In this document: piece after piece, positions 41,791-52,930 of the stretch
Layout: every line of letters starts with the position of its first letter
Numbering within the stretch: position 1 is the first letter of the stretch
Source of the DNA: an uncultured Tropicimonas sp.
GTDB lineage: Bacteria > Pseudomonadota > Alphaproteobacteria > Rhodobacterales > Rhodobacteraceae
Direction of reading: 5' to 3'
NCBI GenBank assembly: GCA_947495685.1
Contig: CANLZY010000009.1
Span: 117,454-181,453, forward strand
DNA length: 64,000 nt
Notes under the pieces: model-generated
The model's input: only the letters and a program-made list of their open reading frames with translations
Database searches by the model: none
Told to the model about the DNA's origin: nothing
Position numbers and translations under genes: made by a program

Positions 41791-42968
41791 CCAGTGACTC
41801 GGGGCTTCAACATCCGCCGCCACGATCAGGTGCTGAACTGCCTTGGCGACGGAGCGCAGAAAGCCGCCGCATGCCTGCCGATTGGTCCCCATGGTCCATG
41901 ACGGCTTCGCGAGCGGCTCGGATGGTTTCAGCTTGTCTTGATCATCGGGGTCTCTGTTTGGTTTGTGTTTCAAGTGTCGAAACTTCACTTCGACGAACGC
42001 TCGCAATGGCCACCCACAATTACCCCGGCAGCGCCGATGAAATCACTCCAACGGCTCGGACTTTTTGGCATACGGTATGATGGCGACCTGTCTCCACCAA
42101 TCCAGTATCCCCATGTAGCCCTCATGAAAAAGCGTCCCGCCGCAGCATTTCTCCGACTCTGCCATCGTGAGCCTGTGGCCCCAGCCTTTGCGTTTGGTGC
42201 AATGCTGGAGCAGGGAAATCGATGGATGCCGCATTTGTCCCGCTGCCGTGCTGCGCCGGTTGCAAGTCATTTACCCTGGTTCTTCGTGGGTGAGCCGAAG
42301 ATCGGCCAGACCCTTTCTTTGGCGGTTTTGGCCGTGCTGAAACCGGGAACCTCGCCCGCACGGATTCATCCAGCCCCCAACCGACGAAATGGAACGTGAC
42401 GGTCGCGTATCAGATGTGGCCTCCGGCGGCATCGGTGCCAAGATCCGGCTCGCTCGAAGCGGCGATACCCCAAGGGTGCCCCTGTGCGCCATCAGCAAAG
42501 CCATCCATGGGCGCATGCGCCCGCACCGGGCCGAACTCGCTGGACGGGAAGTCCAGTTACCGGAGTCCAGAAATCAGGCGGCCACGAGAGCGGACCCTGG
42601 GTTCCGGGCCGCGAAGATGCGCGTTGAAGACAGAATGCCTGAGAATTGCAAAGATTCCGCCGACCTGCACCTGGAGGTCGCAACAGATCGCGCAAAGACC
42701 CCGCCGGCCCGTTCGTTGTCCATGAAGCGTCGGACCTCCTTGTGGACGCCTCGCCCGGATTGTCATCACGCATGATCGCGACCATCGGCATACGGTTCAA
42801 GGAAAGGCAAACCTTGTTGGAATGCGGAGCCTTCGCAACGACGGACCCAGCGAAACCTGAAAGATCATGGAGCCTCGGCCAAAGTCGGGTGCGATGGGCG
42901 TTCCGCTCCCCGTCGCCCATCGGAAGGGGTCTCACATACCCCGTGGCGTTTTGGGTCCTGGTCGGGTG

Positions 42969-45290
42969 TCAGTGGATCTGGTCATGCACCGTGGCCGTCA
43001 ACTCATTCAACGAGAACGGCTTTGGCAGGAAGACAGAGTTGGGAATGCGTGATTGCTCGTCCGAGAAATTGTCCTCAGCGTATCCGGACACGAAGACCAC
43101 CTTCACATCGGGTCGGTTCTTGAGCGCAAGGCGTACCCAGGTCGGTCCATCCATGCCCGGCATGACCACGTCCGTGACAAAAACGTCAATCTCCAGTGAA
43201 CTGTCTTCAAGTGTCGCCAAGGCCTCTTCAGCGCTTTCTGCTTCCAGAACGGTATAGCCGCGCAGGCGCAGGGCCCGGGAGGCGAAGGCCCGCACCGGTG
43301 CCTCGTCCTCCACCAGGAGGATGACCCCTTCACCTTGCAGCAAGGCTTGAGACGGGGCCGACAGCTGGCGAACAGGGGCAGCCTCGATCACGTGGTCGTA
43401 GGCGGGGAAAAACAGCGAGAACGTGCTGCCGGACCCCACCACTGAATCCACGAAGATGTACCCACCGGTCTGCTTGACGATTCCGTAAGCGGTGGAAAGG
43501 CCGAGCCCTGTTCCCTCGCCGGTTCGCTTGGTGGTAAAGAACGGCTCGAAGATCTTGACAAGCTTGTCGGGTGGGATGCCGACCCCTTGGTCCTTTACGC
43601 GAACGACAACATAGTCCCCCGGAGCGACCGACGCGCGGTCGCGCTCCAATGGCTTGTCGATATGCAGGCTTTCCGTCTGGATGCAGATCTCTCCGCCGTC
43701 CGGCATGGCATCTCTGGCGTTCACGACCAGGTTCATCAGGACCTGTTCCAACTGGCGTTTGTCGGCGCGAATGGGACGGAGCCCCGGATCGTGGGACAAC
43801 GACAGCGTCAGCCGTTCACCGACGAGACGATTAAGGAGATGCGTCAAATCAGCGAGGGTGTCGCGAAGATCCAGAACCTCCGGTTGCAGATTCTGCTTGC
43901 GTGAAAAGGCCAACAATTGACCGACGAGGCTGGCCGCACGATTGGCGTTCTGGTTGATCTGCACCAGATCGCCGTAGTCCTGATCCCCCTGATCGTGGCG
44001 GAGAAGCAGCAGATCACAGTGTCCCGAAATAGCCGTCAGCAGGTTGTTGAAGTCATGTGCAACGCCACCGGCCAGCTGTCCGATTGCCTGCATCTTCTGG
44101 CTTTGCACGAACTGGGCTTCGAGAGTCTTGAGTTCGGTTGCATCGTTCAACACCGCCACGAGGGAAACGTCATCACCCTCGACGATACGTCCCAAGGTGA
44201 TCTGAAGGTACAGTTCTCGATCAGGAACACTTGCCCGAACGAATTCAGGTCGACCCAAACCGCGTCCAGCGGCTGCGTCGGCCAGCCAGTCCTTCACGGA
44301 CCGACCCAGACCCTCCACCATTTTGTGAAGATCGCCCTGCGGGTTGGCCGCGTCCCCGAGAAGGCTTCTCGCAGCGGTGTTGGAGTCGCGAATCTTTCCC
44401 TCCCGATCCAGTCTGACAAGGGCGACAGGCAGCCCGTCCAGACCGGCCGTGTGCGCGGCTCGCGCCTGCGTCCTGATCGAGTCATCAACGGGAATGAGGA
44501 ACATTTCGCGCCGCCCCCCGGTCCCTTCGACCTCCACCACGCGTACGTCGACAAGTCCGTCGGCGCCGATGACTTCATGGATGGCGTTGGGCACCAGTGG
44601 AAGATCGACGAACACCCGGTCCAACGTCTTCACGCGTCCACCGAGGACACGCCGCAACGCATCGTTCATGAACAGTATGGTCCCCGAGCGGCTGACTGTC
44701 ATCATCGGCAGACTCAGGCTCTCGGCGCCACGCGCGGTCGGATTGCGCTCCACCAGATCTTCCAGCCGCCACAGGAACCGTTCCGGCCCGATCTGGTGCA
44801 CGGACAGGCGGACATGTCCGCGCCGTGTCACAAGATCCTCGCGTGCGGAGCCCCGGGCCTCGGCGCGGTTCTGCAATCGCATCAGGACGGCGGCAGGGTT
44901 GGCAAACAGGTCACGAATGCACCGCACCAGCGGTTCATCTGGCCGCGGATCCGTGCCGAAACGGGTGCGGGCGGCCTTGTTGCGTTGCTGAATCACGCCG
45001 TCCAAGTCGGTCGTAAAGCTTGGGGAGCCGTCATTTTCGATAAATGCAGAGATTGCATCGCCAAGTTCCGTCTTGCGGGCGTCTTGCCGGGCGGAGAACC
45101 ACAAGATCAGCACCGCAAGTGCCGTCACCGTGCATCCGCCCCCGAACAAGGCCATGCCCAGCATAGGATCGGGCACGTAAAGCGCCGCGCCAACCAGAAC
45201 CGTCGCAAAGATGCCAAGGTAGGGTGCGCGCCCCGAGACCGCCGCGGCGGTCCGCGTCACGGAATCATGAGTCAGCGCCGGATTGGACAC
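42969..45290 (-). CDS. cckA: Hybrid histidine kinase CckA
   Basis: MQAIGQLAGGVAHDFNNLLTAISGHCDLLLLRHDQGDQDY...GTGLGLSTAYGIVKQTGGYIFVDS...receiver VTDVVMPGMDGPTWV; N-terminal TM. Confidence 0.93.
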   Translation of the reverse strand: MSNPALTHDSVTRTAAAVSGRAPYLGIFATVLVGAALYVPDPMLGMALFGGGCTVTALAVLILWFSARQDARKTELGDAISAFIENDGSPSFTTDLDGVIQQRNKAARTRFGTDPRPDEPLVRCIRDLFANPAAVLMRLQNRAEARGSAREDLVTRRGHVRLSVHQIGPERFLWRLEDLVERNPTARGAESLSLPMMTVSRSGTILFMNDALRRVLGGRVKTLDRVFVDLPLVPNAIHEVIGADGLVDVRVVEVEGTGGRREMFLIPVDDSIRTQARAAHTAGLDGLPVALVRLDREGKIRDSNTAARSLLGDAANPQGDLHKMVEGLGRSVKDWLADAAAGRGLGRPEFVRASVPDRELYLQITLGRIVEGDDVSLVAVLNDATELKTLEAQFVQSQKMQAIGQLAGGVAHDFNNLLTAISGHCDLLLLRHDQGDQDYGDLVQINQNANRAASLVGQLLAFSRKQNLQPEVLDLRDTLADLTHLLNRLVGERLTLSLSHDPGLRPIRADKRQLEQVLMNLVVNARDAMPDGGEICIQTESLHIDKPLERDRASVAPGDYVVVRVKDQGVGIPPDKLVKIFEPFFTTKRTGEGTGLGLSTAYGIVKQTGGYIFVDSVVGSGSTFSLFFPAYDHVIEAAPVRQLSAPSQALLQGEGVILLVEDEAPVRAFASRALRLRGYTVLEAESAEEALATLEDSSLEIDVFVTDVVMPGMDGPTWVRLALKNRPDVKVVFVSGYAEDNFSDEQSRIPNSVFLPKPFSLNELTATVHDQIH

Positions 45291-45339
45291 AGGATATCTC
45301 CGATACGATTCGAGTCTCCGCCATTTCGTCCGGAAATCG

Positions 45340-45354
45340 TTAATCCCGGCTTAA
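45340..45354. promoter_or_regulatory. CtrA-type box TTAA-TCCCGGC-TTAA upstream of cckA
   Basis: Exact TTAA-N7-TTAA, 50 bp upstream of the cckA start. Confidence 0.6.
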
Positions 45355-45400
45355 GGCTCTCGGCTTGACGGCGGATATCAATCTTAGGTTGTAGAAACCA

Positions 45401-46570
45401 TCACGCATTTCGCCTCAAGATCGCAAGGAAAAAACCATCGCCGCCGGCCATAGGGGACAGGCGGCTTTGGTGTTCGAGCGCCCAGAGTCCGTCAGACCTT
45501 GCCAGGAACCCCTCTACCTGATCTTCGTTTTCACCGGCCAGCAGGGAACAGGTGATATATGCGAGCACCCCGCCTGGCCGGACCAGAGATCCGGCCTCGG
45601 CCAGGATAGCCTGTTGGGTCTGCTCCAAAGCATCCAGCCGCTCCGGCGTCAGGTTCCACTTCGCCTCGGGCTGGCGGCGCCACGCCCCGCTGCCCGAGCA
45701 GGGAACATCGATCACCACGCAGTCAAAGGGTGCCCGCGCATCAATCTCCGCCCGGGTGACCCGCGTGATCTCGCAGCCTGCCCGTTCCGCGCGCGACGGC
45801 AAGTCCTTCATCCGCCCCTGGTCAATGTCATGGGCGAGGACAGTCGCAGCCCCGCGCGCCGCGAGCGCAAGCGATTTGCCGCCACCCCCTGCACAGAAGT
45901 CCAGAACAACCCCGTCATCAGGGATCGGAACCTGGGCCGCGACAGCTTGCGAGGCAACATCCTGAATCTCGACAAGACCGGATTGATAGGCCGCTCCCAA
46001 CTGAACCTTGCGCGCCCCCTCGGTCACGACAAGCGCCGTGTCACACAAGGCATGTGGTTGCGCGGCAACTCCGTCGGCAGCAAGGCGGGCGATCGCGTCT
46101 TCAACATCGCCACGCAACGTGTTGACGCGCAGAAACAAATCAGCGCGCTCCTGCATCGCGGCCAATGTGGCCGCAAAGCCGTCACCCAAACTGCGATGCA
46201 ACTCGCCCTGCAGCCAAGCCGGGCAGTCGATGCGATCTGGATCGGACGGTACGGTTCCCCCGACGACTTCGGCCTCCGTCATCTTCGCCAACGCATGTCC
46301 TTCGCCGGTCAGAAACGTCGCCGGGTCCTGTCCCGTCGCGCGCAAGAGTCCGATTATCAGGCCCCGGCCCGTCTCCGCGCCGCCAAGTGTTGCGGCAGAG
46401 CGTCGGCGGCGAATGGCGGCGAAGACATGGTCCCGCACTGCCGCCCGGTCCTTCGATCCGGCAAAGCGGCTGTGCCGGGCCCATGTGGTCAGCACCTTTT
46501 CCGCCGGTTCGCCTGCCAAATAGCGATCAAGGATCTCGGCGGCGGCCGCCAGACGTGCTTCGGGCCTCAT
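45401..46570 (-). CDS. RsmB/NOP2/Sun-family RNA (cytosine-5) methyltransferase
   Basis: VLDFCAGGGGKSLALAARG, VIDVPCSGSGAWRRQPEAKW, YITCSLLAGENEDQVE. Confidence 0.9.
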   Translation of the reverse strand: MRPEARLAAAAEILDRYLAGEPAEKVLTTWARHSRFAGSKDRAAVRDHVFAAIRRRRSAATLGGAETGRGLIIGLLRATGQDPATFLTGEGHALAKMTEAEVVGGTVPSDPDRIDCPAWLQGELHRSLGDGFAATLAAMQERADLFLRVNTLRGDVEDAIARLAADGVAAQPHALCDTALVVTEGARKVQLGAAYQSGLVEIQDVASQAVAAQVPIPDDGVVLDFCAGGGGKSLALAARGAATVLAHDIDQGRMKDLPSRAERAGCEITRVTRAEIDARAPFDCVVIDVPCSGSGAWRRQPEAKWNLTPERLDALEQTQQAILAEAGSLVRPGGVLAYITCSLLAGENEDQVEGFLARSDGLWALEHQSRLSPMAGGDGFFLAILRRNA

Positions 46571-46769
46571 GTGTGACTCACGTTTTTGTTGAACATATCC
46601 CGGCAACCTATTGTGAAAGCGACAGAAATTAGAGAGATCGGCCCATAGCGCCGTGCCGGGCCCTGCCTCTGCTTTATCCTGCGTCCGGTCCAATGCAAAG
46701 CCTGGCCGCCGATGTGCCCCTGTAAGCCGCGCATTTGGCGTCATTTCCAACGGGGCGCGAACACCGGCC

Positions 46770-47850
46770 ACCCCGTTTCTCGGCCCTGTCCGCCAGATCG
46801 ATGTCGTGTCAGGGCAATTGGCCCGCACCGGCGACCAGACGCTGGCGCTGGGCACCGCCTCGGCGGTCGAAATAACCTCAGAGATCCAACCAACGGTCCT
46901 CTGGCCGCGGATCAGGGTTGTGCATGGCGACAGGATGCAGAGCGATGCGGTGGTCGACCCGTCTCAGGCAATCAGCATTCTGGACGAAATCGGCGGGGCG
47001 GCAGAGGGCGGCATGGCCGCGGAGAATCTGGAAGGCGACTGGCCGGAAGAGATCGTCCGGCGGCGCGGCACGATGGACAGTCAGACAGGTACGACGATCC
47101 GTGTGGCGCGGGTCTAGGAGCCGAAAAACTGTCAGCGCCAGATCAACATGCCGCCGATGAGTGTCGGTTGCGCCGTCGCGAAGCCGTCGGGCACCCTGCT
47201 GGTTGAGGGAGCGATCATGGTGCGGCCCAACGCCCGGCGTTTTTCCGACGAGGCGACTCCCTTCGTCTATCCCACCTGCCGTGAAGACAAACTGCAGACC
47301 CGCTTCGTCACCGTCGGCCAGATCGTCGCCAAAGACGTGGTTATCCTTGTCGGTTTCCGTCGGGGTTAACGATTCCTGCTGACAGATCCGCGCCCATCCT
47401 TGCCCGGCATCCTGTTGCCCCCTGTCCTGCCGGCGCCGGGCCATTGACATGATCAGGTGGTTTGCCTGCCGGTTGGTTGCCGTCAACCTGTCGATTCCCA
47501 GCTTTATCGGTTTCGCCACGTTGTCGGGGATTGTGCTCAACAACGCGATCCTGTTCCTGACCTTGTTGCAGCCCAACCTGGAAAGCTACGACCTCGTTGC
47601 TGCGTCGCCGAACGCGGTGCCCAACGGTTCCGCCCGATCCCGCCGTCATCCGAAACCACGGTCATCGGCCTTCTGCCGTAGATCTCGAACGACAGCCCAC
47701 AGGTGAAGGCCATGGTGCAGTTGGTGGTGGGCGTCGCGGCGGGGGGCGTCGCCTCGATGGTAATGGTTGTGTTGCTGCTGAAATCGCTGCTGGCGCTCTA
47801 TTTCGACATCTGCTCGGTGCGCAAATGGGTTGGCAAGTTCGCCCCCTGGG
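46770..47850 (+). pseudogene. Decayed RND efflux locus: MFP fragment followed by AcrB-like C-terminal fragment
   Basis: MFP-like DSQTGTTIRVARV and LQTRFVTVGQIVAKDVVIL, then AcrB-like LSIPSFIGFATLSGIVLNNAILFLTLLQ ... frameshift ... RFRPIPPSSETTVIGLLP* ... MVQLVVGVAAGGVASMVMVV. Confidence 0.7.
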
Positions 47851-48042
47851 CCACACCGATCCTGACGCGGCCTCCCTTGCGCGCGCGCGAATGGACCACC
47901 CGCTGTAGCGGATCGGAAATTCCGATCACCCGTCGCGTTGGCAGGTGTCGCTTTTGACGGATCGCGGCGCGCATTCCGGCTTTCGATCGATGCCGCATTG
48001 CGGCATCGTCCTGTTCGAACCCCTCACAGCACGAGATCATAC

Positions 48043-48927
48043 ATGAATCGCTTTGCCTTGACCGTGACCTGCCCCTCCCGCCGGGGCGTGGTGGCTGCCA
48101 TCTCGACCTACCTTGCCGCCAAAGGCTGTAACATCACGGACTCCCATCAGTTCGACGACATGGAAACCGGGGCGTTCTTCATGCGAACCGCCTTCGTCAG
48201 CGAGGACGGGGCCAGCCTTGACGATCTGGAAGCCGGGTTCGCCACCGTTTCGAAAGAGTTCGAGATGGATCACGCCTTTCACGACGAAAAATCCAAGATG
48301 AAGGTGATCATCATGGTGTCGCGGTTCGGGCATTGCCTGAACGACCTGCTGTATCGTTGGCGGATCGGGGCGTTGCCGATCGACATCGTTGGCGTGATCT
48401 CGAACCATATGGACTATCAGAAGGTCGTCGTGAACCACGACATTCCCTTCCACTGCATCAAGGTCACCAAGGAAAACAAACCCCAGGCCGAAGCACAGCA
48501 GATGGCTATCGTCGAGGAATCGGGGGCCGAGTTGATCGTGCTGGCGCGCTACATGCAGGTGCTGTCGGACACCATGTGCCAGAAGATGTCGGGCCGGATC
48601 ATCAACATCCACCATTCCTTCCTGCCCAGCTTCAAGGGTGCCAACCCCTACAAGCAGGCGTTCGAACGCGGCGTGAAGTTCATCGGTGCGACATCACATT
48701 ACGTGACCGCCGATCTCGACGAGGGCCCCATCATCGAGCAGGACGTGGTGCGGCTGACCCATGCACAATCGTCCGCCGACTACGTGTCGCTGGGTCGCGA
48801 CGTGGAAAGCCTCGTTCTGAGCCGCGCGATCCACGCCCATATCCACCGCCGGGTGTTCCTGAACGGTTCCAAGACCATCGTCTTCCCGGCCAGCCCCGAC
48901 AGTTATCGCTCCGAACGGATGGGCTGA
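48043..48927 (+). CDS. purU: Formyltetrahydrofolate deformylase
   Basis: ACT-like N-terminus, MVSRFGHCLNDLLYRWR, NIHHSFLPSFKGANPYKQAFERGVKFIGATSHYVTADLDEGPIIEQDV. Confidence 0.95.
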   Translation: MNRFALTVTCPSRRGVVAAISTYLAAKGCNITDSHQFDDMETGAFFMRTAFVSEDGASLDDLEAGFATVSKEFEMDHAFHDEKSKMKVIIMVSRFGHCLNDLLYRWRIGALPIDIVGVISNHMDYQKVVVNHDIPFHCIKVTKENKPQAEAQQMAIVEESGAELIVLARYMQVLSDTMCQKMSGRIINIHHSFLPSFKGANPYKQAFERGVKFIGATSHYVTADLDEGPIIEQDVVRLTHAQSSADYVSLGRDVESLVLSRAIHAHIHRRVFLNGSKTIVFPASPDSYRSERMG

Positions 48928-48930
48928 CCG

Positions 48931-49716
48931 TCAGTCCCGCGTCGGGCTGGCTGCCGACCCGGCGAGCAACCCGCCGTCGATCGTCAGCTCGGTGCCGGTC
49001 ATGTAGGCGGCCTCGTCCGAGGCCAGCAGCACCGCCAGCGACGCGACCTCCTCTGTCGTGCCGAACCGGCGCATCGGGGTGTCGGCCACCAGGGCTGCCA
49101 TGCGGTCCTCTCGGTCCGGACCATCGCCCAGCATCGGTTCCCACATCGGGGTCAGGATCGCGGCGGGGTGGATGGAGTTGCAACGGATCGCCAACCCCTC
49201 CTGCGCGCAATGCAGCGCCACGGTCTTGGTATGGTTGCGGATCGCCGCCTTTGACGAGGCATAGGCCGCAGCCGCCGGTACGCCGATCATGCCGGAGCGC
49301 GACGAGATGTTGATGATCGACCCGGCGCCCCTGCCCCGCATCGCCCTGATCCCGTAGCGGCACCCCAGGAACGTGCCGTCGAGGTTGATCCTGTGCACCG
49401 ACCGCCAATCCTCCAGTGATGCCCGTTCGGGGTCCTGCGGGGCCATGCTGTCTTCGAAACCGGTCACGCCGGCATTGTTGACCAGCACGTCGATCTGGGG
49501 CCATGCCTGCTCCTGCGCGCTCCAATCCGCCTCCGAGGCGACGTCAAGCTGGCGCGTCTCGCAACCGATCCGGGTGGCCACGGCACGTGCGGCCGCCTCG
49601 TCCTTGTCGGTCACGACAACTGTCGCGCCCTCGCGGACAAAGGCCTCTGCGATTGCGGCGCCGATCCCGCGACCGGCGCCGGTTACAACGCAAACCTTGG
49701 TGTTCAGACGTGCCAT
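48931..49716 (-). CDS. SDR-family oxidoreductase
   Basis: [37 protein letters not shown]. Confidence 0.92.
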   Translation of the reverse strand: MARLNTKVCVVTGAGRGIGAAIAEAFVREGATVVVTDKDEAAARAVATRIGCETRQLDVASEADWSAQEQAWPQIDVLVNNAGVTGFEDSMAPQDPERASLEDWRSVHRINLDGTFLGCRYGIRAMRGRGAGSIINISSRSGMIGVPAAAAYASSKAAIRNHTKTVALHCAQEGLAIRCNSIHPAAILTPMWEPMLGDGPDREDRMAALVADTPMRRFGTTEEVASLAVLLASDEAAYMTGTELTIDGGLLAGSAASPTRD

Positions 49717-49776
49717 ATCGCCTCCGTCCGTCGCAGGCCCAGGCGTTTCCGTCGCACCCGGCCAGCTGTTCGCCGA

Positions 49777-52700
49777 TCACCCCTGATCGGCCTCGATCAC
49801 CTCGACAGGCTTCGCGTCTCCCCTTGTGCCCTTGACCCATTCGCGCAGGGTTTGCAGCACGACATAGAGCACCGGCACCAGGATGACCCCGAACACCGTG
49901 GCCGCCAGCATTCCGCCAAAGACCGCCACACCAATCGCCTTCTGGCTTGCCGCGCCCGCGCCGGATGCCGTCAGCAGCGGCACCACGCCCAGCAGGAAGG
50001 ACAGCGCCGTCATCATCACCGCCCGGAAGCGTTGATGCGCCGCCTCGTTCGCGGCCTCGCGGATGGACATCCCGTCGGCTCGGCGCTCCATGGCAAATTC
50101 GACAATCAGGATCGCGTTCTTGGCCCCCAGGCCAACCAGCATGATCATCCCGATCTGGGTATAGAGGTTGATGTCGCTGCCGGTGATCGCCACCGCCGCA
50201 ACCGCCCCGAACAAGGCCACCGAGACCGACAGCAGGATTGCCACCGGCATGGTCCAGCTTTCGTATTGCGCCACCAGGAACAGGTACCCGAACAGGATGG
50301 CCATCAACAGGATCACCTGCACCATCCCCGCCGACGATTGCTGTTGCTGCGCCGTGCCGGTCCATTCGAACCCGTAGCCCGGCGGGAGCGATTCCGCAGC
50401 GAGGTCCTCCATGACCTGGATCGCATCCCCGGTCGAGAACCCGTCCGCCGGGATTGCGGTGATCGTCGAGGACCGGAACATGTTGTAGCGGTTGAGCAGA
50501 ACCGGTCCGAGGATGTTCTCGACATCCATCAATGTGCCGAGTGGTACCATTTCGCCTGACAGCGACCGCACGTGAAGCCGCGAGATATCCTCGACCTGGC
50601 TGCGGTAATCGCCGTCGGCCTGGATCATGACGCGATAGACCCGACCGAACAGGTTGAAGTCGTTGACGTAGTACGAGCCAAGGTAGGCCTGCAACGTCTC
50701 GAACACCTCCGAGATCGTCACATTCAGCGTCTTGGCCTTTTCCCGGTTCAGATCGACAAAAACCTGCGGAACATTCGCCCGGAAGGTGCTGTAGGCCTGA
50801 CTCAGTTCCGGCCGCTGGTTGGCGGCGTAGACCAGCCCTCCCAGGGCCGAGGCAAGATCCTGAGGCGACCCACCACCGGTCTGCTGGATCTTCATCTCGA
50901 CGCCCGAGGACAACCCGAGCCCGGAAATCGGCGGCGGGTTGAAGGCCAGGATGCTGGCGGCTGCCTCCTGATTGGCAAGGCCGAGGATCTGCTGCAGGAT
51001 CGCATCGGCGCTCAGTTCCGGCTCGGTCCGATCATCCCAGGGTGTCAGGTTGACGATGATCATCGCACCGCTCGACCCACCGCCCGTCATCACACTGAAT
51101 CCGTTCACCAGAACGGTATTGGCTACGCCGGGGATGGCCTCGATCGCTTCGTTGACGCGCTCGGTGACGGATTCCGTCCGCGCGAGCGACGCCGCATCCG
51201 GCAGTTGCACATCCACCAGCAAATAACCGTTGTCTTCCAGGGGGATGAAGCCCTTCGGGGTAGAGACGAGCAATGTGCCGGTGATCAGGAACACTCCCGC
51301 GAGCACGGGAATGCAGAGAATGGCGACCCGCACGAACCGTCGCACGATCCCCGTGTAGCCATCCCGCGCAAAGCCGACGCCGCGCTCGAAGGTCGCCAGC
51401 AGCCCCTTGGGGCCACCCTCGCGCGGCTTGAGCACCATGGCGCACAGCGCTGGCGACAGTGTCAGCGCGTTGATCGAGGAAATCACAACGGCAATGGAGA
51501 TCGTTATCGCGAATTGCGAGTAAAGCCGGCCCGTGATCCCCGGCATGAAGGTCACCGGCACGAACACCGCCAGCAGGACCAGCGTGGTCGAGATCACCGG
51601 CCCGGTGATCTGTTCCATCGCCTTGGCCGTCGCCAGAGCGGGCGACAGGCCGTCCTCGGCAATGATCCGTTCGACGTTCTCGACGACGACAATTGCGTCA
51701 TCGACCACGATGCCGATCGCCAGCACCAAGGCAAACAGCGACACCGTGTTGAGCGACATGCCAAAGGCAAGGAGGAAGGCGAAGGTGCCGATCAAGGACA
51801 CCGGGATCGCCACCATGGGAATGATCGTCGCGCGCCAGGAGCCGAGGAAGACAAAGACCACCGACATCACCAACGCAAAGGTCAGCATGAGCGTGTTGAT
51901 CACGTCCTTCAGCGATTGATTGACGAAATCCGTGGAGTTGAACGGCATTTCGTAGACGACATCGTCCGGGAAGGTGGTGCTCAGGCGTTCCAGCTCGGCC
52001 TTGACCGCCTCCGACACCGCAAGCGCGTTCTCGCCCGGGGCCTGGTAGATCGCCAGGACCGTCGCCGGGCGACCGCTGTAGCGGCCGGAAGCGTTGTAGT
52101 AGTTGGCGCCTAGTTCGACCTCCGCCACGTCTTTCAGCCGCACAACAGACCCGGCCGCGCCGGTGCGCACCACGATGTCCTCGAACTCCGCGACGGTTGT
52201 CAGGCGGCCCTTGGACTTGATCGTGTATTGAAACTGCTGGTTGTCGGGGGCGGGCGGCGACCCGATCTGACCGGCGGACACTTCGAGGTTCTGTTCACGG
52301 ATGGCAGAGATCAGGTCGCCGGGGGTGACGCCAAGGCTGGCCATCCGGTCCGGATCCATCCACATGCGCATGGCATAGGCGAAATCGGTCAGCACTTCGG
52401 CCTTGCCAACCCCTTTGACGCGCGCAAGCGCATCCTTGAGGTTGATCGACGCGTAATTCGACAGGAACACCTCGTCATAGGTGCTGTTTGGCGACACGAG
52501 GGTGACGACCAGCAACATGTTGGTCGAGGCCTTCTGGGTCACCACACCGCTGTTGGTTACCTCCGTCGGCAGGAGCGACGTTGCCTGTGCCACCCGGTTC
52601 TGCACGTTGACCGAGGCAATATCGGGGTCGGTGCCGACCTCGAAGGTGATGGACAGAGAATAGGATCCGGTGGCCGAACTGTCCGACGACATGTAGAGCA

Positions 52701-52926
52701 TGTCGTCCACGCCGTTCACCTGTGCCTCGATCGGGGCGGCCACGGTGTTCTCCACCGTCTCCGCGCTGGCACCGGTATAGCTGGCAGAGACGTTGACGAC
52801 CGGCGGCGTGATGTCGGGAAATTGTTCGACCGGCAGTACCGCGTAGCCGATCATTCCCATGATCGTCAGCACCAGCGAGATGACGATGGCCGTCTTGGTG
52901 CGTTTGATGAAAAAGGACGACAGCAT
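49777..52926 (-). CDS. RND-family efflux transporter permease (AcrB/MexB-like)
   Basis: 1049 aa; VLAIGIVVDDAIVVVENVERI; GFIPLEDNGYLLVDVQLPDAASL; GLGAKNAILIVEFA. Confidence 0.95.
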   Translation of the reverse strand: MLSSFFIKRTKTAIVISLVLTIMGMIGYAVLPVEQFPDITPPVVNVSASYTGASAETVENTVAAPIEAQVNGVDDMLYMSSDSSATGSYSLSITFEVGTDPDIASVNVQNRVAQATSLLPTEVTNSGVVTQKASTNMLLVVTLVSPNSTYDEVFLSNYASINLKDALARVKGVGKAEVLTDFAYAMRMWMDPDRMASLGVTPGDLISAIREQNLEVSAGQIGSPPAPDNQQFQYTIKSKGRLTTVAEFEDIVVRTGAAGSVVRLKDVAEVELGANYYNASGRYSGRPATVLAIYQAPGENALAVSEAVKAELERLSTTFPDDVVYEMPFNSTDFVNQSLKDVINTLMLTFALVMSVVFVFLGSWRATIIPMVAIPVSLIGTFAFLLAFGMSLNTVSLFALVLAIGIVVDDAIVVVENVERIIAEDGLSPALATAKAMEQITGPVISTTLVLLAVFVPVTFMPGITGRLYSQFAITISIAVVISSINALTLSPALCAMVLKPREGGPKGLLATFERGVGFARDGYTGIVRRFVRVAILCIPVLAGVFLITGTLLVSTPKGFIPLEDNGYLLVDVQLPDAASLARTESVTERVNEAIEAIPGVANTVLVNGFSVMTGGGSSGAMIIVNLTPWDDRTEPELSADAILQQILGLANQEAAASILAFNPPPISGLGLSSGVEMKIQQTGGGSPQDLASALGGLVYAANQRPELSQAYSTFRANVPQVFVDLNREKAKTLNVTISEVFETLQAYLGSYYVNDFNLFGRVYRVMIQADGDYRSQVEDISRLHVRSLSGEMVPLGTLMDVENILGPVLLNRYNMFRSSTITAIPADGFSTGDAIQVMEDLAAESLPPGYGFEWTGTAQQQQSSAGMVQVILLMAILFGYLFLVAQYESWTMPVAILLSVSVALFGAVAAVAITGSDINLYTQIGMIMLVGLGAKNAILIVEFAMERRADGMSIREAANEAAHQRFRAVMMTALSFLLGVVPLLTASGAGAASQKAIGVAVFGGMLAATVFGVILVPVLYVVLQTLREWVKGTRGDAKPVEVIEADQG

Positions 52927-52930
52927 CAGA

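Noticed and set aside
42492-42935. 147-aa minus-strand ORF
   Set aside because: Multiple overlapping frames, no recognisable motif, inside the apparently decayed 40740-42960 region
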